From Eubacteriales bacterium (GTDB lineage: Bacteria > Bacillota > Clostridia > Lachnospirales > Lachnospiraceae): DNA of 32,270 bases. Below the pieces are notes generated by a model. That model ran no database searches, was not told the DNA's origin, and worked only from the letters and a program-made list of their open reading frames with translations. The position numbers were made by a program, and so were the translations under genes. The DNA lies in assembly GCA_030524715.1 (NCBI GenBank), contig JAUNGB010000064.1:1-32270 (forward strand), given 5' to 3'. Below, in pieces: positions 30,177 to 32,270 of this stretch. Every line of letters begins with the position of its first letter. The first letter of the stretch is position 1.

Positions 30177-31016
30177 TTGAGCTATAAGATTGTAATAGAT
30201 AGTTGCGGAGAACTTTTGGAAGAATGGAAAGATGACGTACGGTTTGAATCTGTACCTCTGACACTGACAGTTGGGGGCGAGCATATCATCGACGACAGTA
30301 CATTTAATCAGAAAGAATTTTTGCAGAAAGTGGCAGCCTGCCCGGATTGTCCGAAATCCGCATGTCCCTCTCCGGAACGTTATATGAAAGCCTTTGACTG
30401 TGAGGCGGATCATGTGTATGGAGTGACCCTTTCAGCAGCGTTAAGCGGTTCTTACAACAGTGCGGTTCTTGGCAGGAATCTTCTTTTGGAGGCGAAACCG
30501 GATAAAAAGGTATATGTCTTTAATTCCAGATCGGCCTCTATCGGCGAGACGCTGATCGGAATGAAGATCCAGGAGTGCGAGGAAGCGGGATGTTCCTTTG
30601 AAGAGGTTGTGGAAAAGGTGGAAGCTTATATCAGCGAACAGCATACGCATTTTGTTCTCGAAAATCTGGAAACACTGCGGAAGAACGGGCGTCTGAGTAA
30701 GGCGAAAGCTCTGGTAGCCAGCGCTCTGAAGATCAAGCCGGTGATGGAATCTACGGATGAGGGAGAGATCGCTCAGGCTGACCAGGCAAGAGGAATGAAT
30801 AAGGCATTGATCAAAATGGTGGATCATATTGCGCAGAAAGCAACAGACAGTAAGAATAAGGTTCTGGCTATATCACACTGCAACTGTGAAGGAAGAGCGC
30901 AGATTTTAAAGGACGCCCTTCAGGAAAAGCTGAACCCCGCCCGTATTATTGTTCTGGATACCGCCGGGGTCAGCAGCATGTACGCCAATGACGGGGGCGT
31001 AATTGTTGTTATTTAA
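30177..31016 (+). CDS. DegV family fatty-acid-binding protein
   Basis: A 279-aa DegV/FakB-type protein that binds a fatty acid for phosphorylation by the FakA kinase. IVIDSCGEL near residues 4-12, SACPSPERY near 61-69, LSAALSGSYNSA near 84-95 (fatty-acid carboxylate site) and ENLETLRKNGRLSKAKA are the family motifs. The start is TTG at 30177, with AGAGGA 8 bp upstream; no ATG fits. TATAAT at 30152-30157 is a possible -10 with a weak -35. Its usual partner FakA is not in the window. Confidence 0.92.
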   Translation: MSYKIVIDSCGELLEEWKDDVRFESVPLTLTVGGEHIIDDSTFNQKEFLQKVAACPDCPKSACPSPERYMKAFDCEADHVYGVTLSAALSGSYNSAVLGRNLLLEAKPDKKVYVFNSRSASIGETLIGMKIQECEEAGCSFEEVVEKVEAYISEQHTHFVLENLETLRKNGRLSKAKALVASALKIKPVMESTDEGEIAQADQARGMNKALIKMVDHIAQKATDSKNKVLAISHCNCEGRAQILKDALQEKLNPARIIVLDTAGVSSMYANDGGVIVVI

Positions 31017-31050
31017 ATTTTTATTTTTGTAGATGAGTATTCCTGTTTGT

Positions 31051-31104
31051 GATTTGCGTTCAATTTGGTTTGCCGCTGATTTGCGTTCAATTTGGTTTGC
31101 CGCT
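31051..31104. repeat. Perfect 27-bp direct tandem repeat (2 units)
   Basis: GATTTGCGTTCAATTTGG followed by TTTGCCGCT occurs twice without a gap (31051-31077 and 31078-31104). The identity implies recent duplication. It lies just upstream of a predicted promoter. Confidence 0.9.
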
Positions 31105-31132
31105 TTTCTTTTAAAAAAAATTATGCTATAAT
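31104..31132 (+). promoter_or_regulatory. Predicted promoter upstream of the small membrane protein
   Basis: A consensus TATAAT at 31127-31132 with a poor -35 (TTTTCT, 31104-31109, 17-bp spacer). The transcript would cross the family C and A repeats before the gene at 31357. Confidence 0.38.
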
Positions 31133-31160
31133 AAAAAACATGGATATGTGAAAGCAGATT

Positions 31161-31247
31161 AGAGCGTGTTTGAAAATTCATTCCCGCAATCTGCATCCCC
31201 CACTTTGTGGGATACATCTTGCAGAAAGCAATTTTCAAACACGCTCT
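31161..31247. mobile_element. Family C 87-bp palindromic element (MITE-like), copy 2
   Basis: Perfect 18-bp terminal inverted repeats AGAGCGTGTTTGAAAATT/AATTTTCAAACACGCTCT. It is the reverse complement of 17534-17620 with only a few differences. The outermost bases read T-TAGAGCG...CGCTCTA-G, compatible with a TA target duplication, but this is not certain. A family A fragment starts at once on the right. Confidence 0.87.
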
Positions 31248-31248
31248 A

Positions 31249-31284
31249 GCGTGCAGCAAAGCGGAATGAGAATAGCCGCTTTAT
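31249..31284 (+). repeat. Family A repeat fragment next to element C
   Basis: GCGTGCAGCAAAGCGG and then ATGAGAATAGCCGCTTTA, matching the last third of copy 1. The left part of the repeat is missing exactly where element C ends. Confidence 0.65.
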
Positions 31285-31356
31285 CAGCCGCAGGCTCTGC
31301 AGCATGGATAATAATAAGTGAAAAATCCTCAAAATCAGCATAAAGGAGAATGTATT

Positions 31357-31611
31357 ATGAGCCAGAAGAAAGTGGATGCTTATAAACAGCAGAAAGCAAA
31401 CCGTGAAAAAATTATGAAAAAGGAAAAAAGGATCCTGATGGCAGAGAAGCTGGCGGCAGTAGTGGTATGTATAGCCGCAGTCTGCTGGATCGGGTATTCT
31501 GTCCATGATAAAGTAACAGCAGAGCAGGAAGCGGTAACTCAGGAGACAGTGATGGATACTTCTGCGTTGGATAATTATATAGCAGGCCTTAACGCAGAAA
31601 CAGAAGAATAA
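31357..31611 (+). CDS. Small single-pass membrane protein of unknown function
   Basis: An 84-aa protein: a strongly basic N terminus (QKKVDAYKQQKANREKIMKKEKR), one membrane segment (LAAVVVCIAAVCWIGYSV, about residues 33-50), and an acidic tail ending in ETEE. The basic-inside, acidic-outside pattern predicts N-in topology. AAAGGAG lies before the ATG at 31357; an in-frame GTG at 31318 is less likely. Not recognised as a named family. Confidence 0.78.
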   Translation: MSQKKVDAYKQQKANREKIMKKEKRILMAEKLAAVVVCIAAVCWIGYSVHDKVTAEQEAVTQETVMDTSALDNYIAGLNAETEE

Positions 31612-31646
31612 GAATGATTGTTGGAATGAGAATAATTGTTACGAAT

Positions 31647-31674
31647 AAAAATCCCCGGTAATCCGGGGATTTTT
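31647..31674. terminator. Strong bidirectional terminator
   Basis: AAAAATCCCCGG (31647-31658) pairs perfectly with CCGGGGATTTTT (31663-31674), loop TAAT. It ends the small membrane protein gene and could also stop minus-strand reading from the cold-shock gene. Confidence 0.92.
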
Positions 31675-31814
31675 GTACTTCGTTGGATAAGTGATTCGAC
31701 TTATAGATCTTCGACATTTATTCCCGTGTGCAAGAGCCAGACGGACATCCAAAGGACACCCTGACATTCTGGATGTGCTTACATGTCCATTTGGCGATTG
31801 CGGCGGGCGTTTGA

Positions 31815-32015
31815 TTATAATTTAGTAACGTTAGCAGCCTGCATTCCGCGAGCGCCTTCGGTTAAATCATAAGTTACTGCCTGACCTTCGTCAAGAGATT
31901 TGAATCCTTCGCCGTTGATTGCAGAAAAATGTACAAATACATCAGCTCCGTCTTCTCCTGTGATGAAGCCATAGCCCTTTTCTGCGTTGAACCATTTTAC
32001 AGTTCCTTTGTTCAT
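31815..32015 (-). CDS. Cold-shock protein (CspA family)
   Basis: A 66-aa single cold-shock (OB-fold) domain protein and RNA chaperone. [18 protein letters not shown] holds RNP1 (KGYGFI) and VFVHFSAI is RNP2. The ending AANVTKL is typical. The start at 32015 is set by TGGAGG 7 bp upstream on the minus strand; longer upstream reading is leader. The promoter is about 130 nt upstream, giving a long 5' leader as in other csp genes. Confidence 0.96.
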   Translation of the reverse strand: MNKGTVKWFNAEKGYGFITGEDGADVFVHFSAINGEGFKSLDEGQAVTYDLTEGARGMQAANVTKL

Positions 32016-32050
32016 GATGTTACCTCCATAAAAATAAAAAGTTAAAAGAT

Positions 32051-32123
32051 ATCTGACGATAAAAATCACCAGATTTTACAGACTATATCATGTAATATAT
32101 AATCTCTAAAAACTAGTGATTTT
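32051..32123 (-). promoter_or_regulatory. Structured csp leader with alternative pairings
   Basis: In the leader RNA, the segment complementary to 32113-32123 (AAAATCACTAG) can pair with that at 32062-32072 (CTGGTGATTTT). The latter segment can instead fold locally with 32051-32059 (ATCTGGTGA with TCGTCAGAT). The two folds exclude each other, as in temperature-responsive csp leaders. Confidence 0.4.
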
Positions 32124-32150
32124 ATATTAAATAATGTAGGTTATGTCTCG

Positions 32151-32179
32151 ATTATATATCCCGCACCCTGAAATGTCAA
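32151..32179 (-). promoter_or_regulatory. Promoter of the cold-shock gene
   Basis: On the minus strand TTGACA (complement of 32174-32179), a 17-bp spacer and TATAAT (complement of 32151-32156): a full consensus. Beyond it, 32180-32270 shows no clear feature. Confidence 0.87.
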
Positions 32180-32270
32180 GGCTATTCTGAACTCTTTAAC
32201 AAAAAAAATGAATTGGCTGAAGTGAAAAGTTAAATTCCACTCTGAAGGGGGTTAAGTGGAAAGCACTCTT

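Noticed and set aside
30906-31259. Minus-strand frame containing a duplicated AANQIERKS peptide
   Set aside because: The peptide repeat is only the 27-bp DNA duplication read in frame. The frame runs through the DegV 3' end and element C and has no ribosome binding site.
31710-31716. 0A box (TTCGACA) near the 3' end of the cold-shock gene
   Set aside because: A lone 7-mer of this type is expected by chance many times in 32 kb, and it is not upstream of any start codon.

Overview
The window looks like a chromosomal segment of a low-to-mid GC, spore-former-related anaerobe of the Firmicutes/Clostridia, most likely a gut Lachnospiraceae. This is inferred from SigH and Spo0A-type proteins, LexA and CIRCE sites of the Firmicutes type, strong AGGAGG ribosome binding sites, a polyferredoxin, an AraM/EgsA-type glycerol-1-phosphate dehydrogenase, a DUF5721-like protein and Lachnospiraceae-like protein sequences. 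I cannot fix the genus. Nearly all genes lie on the + strand. I see no prophage, transposase, CRISPR array or rRNA operon.

Layout. (1) 46-2093: a pair of half-size chromate-transporter (CHR) genes, then a sugar O-acetyltransferase. (2) 2383-8468: a DNA-metabolism block. It holds a HTH-PurM fusion protein, a radical-SAM/HhH DNA modification or repair protein with its partner (TIGR03916/TIGR03915-type pair), and a helicase with an N-terminal RecB/Cas4-like nuclease domain and a DinG/Rad3-type motor. The radical-SAM promoter is a textbook sigma-A promoter with a perfect LexA (SOS) box exactly in its spacer, and a second LexA-like box lies just downstream. (3) 8699-12831: glmS, a secreted serine hydrolase of the class A beta-lactamase fold with N-terminal wall-binding-like repeats, and ridA. 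(4) 13126-18304: a tight housekeeping operon egsA-ispF-cysS-mrnC-rlmB, then sigH. (5) 18552-21523: tRNA-Thr(GGT) on the minus strand, glnS, a four-cluster ferredoxin, and a convergent acidic membrane protein. (6) 21808-26264: maf, a HAD phosphatase, an 85-aa unknown, and a large wall-anchored surface protein. (7) 26559-32015: htpG behind a perfect CIRCE operator, a stand-alone Spo0A C-terminal DNA-binding domain behind a 0A box, a DUF5721-like protein, a DegV protein, a small membrane protein, and a minus-strand cold-shock protein with a long leader.

Between the genes lie at least three families of small palindromic repeats: family A (five copies, ending in an AAAGCGGA...TCCGCTTT hairpin), family B (five copies, GTTACTG...GTAAC ends, two of them flanking glmS), and family C (two copies of an 87-bp element with 18-bp terminal inverted repeats, in opposite orientations). 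None encodes a protein, so they look like REP/MITE-type elements.

The most promising leads are the LexA-controlled radical-SAM repair unit with its neighbours, the HTH-PurM fusion, and the receiver-less Spo0A-like regulator with its own 0A box. All functional statements rest on motif recognition by eye; no database search was run.
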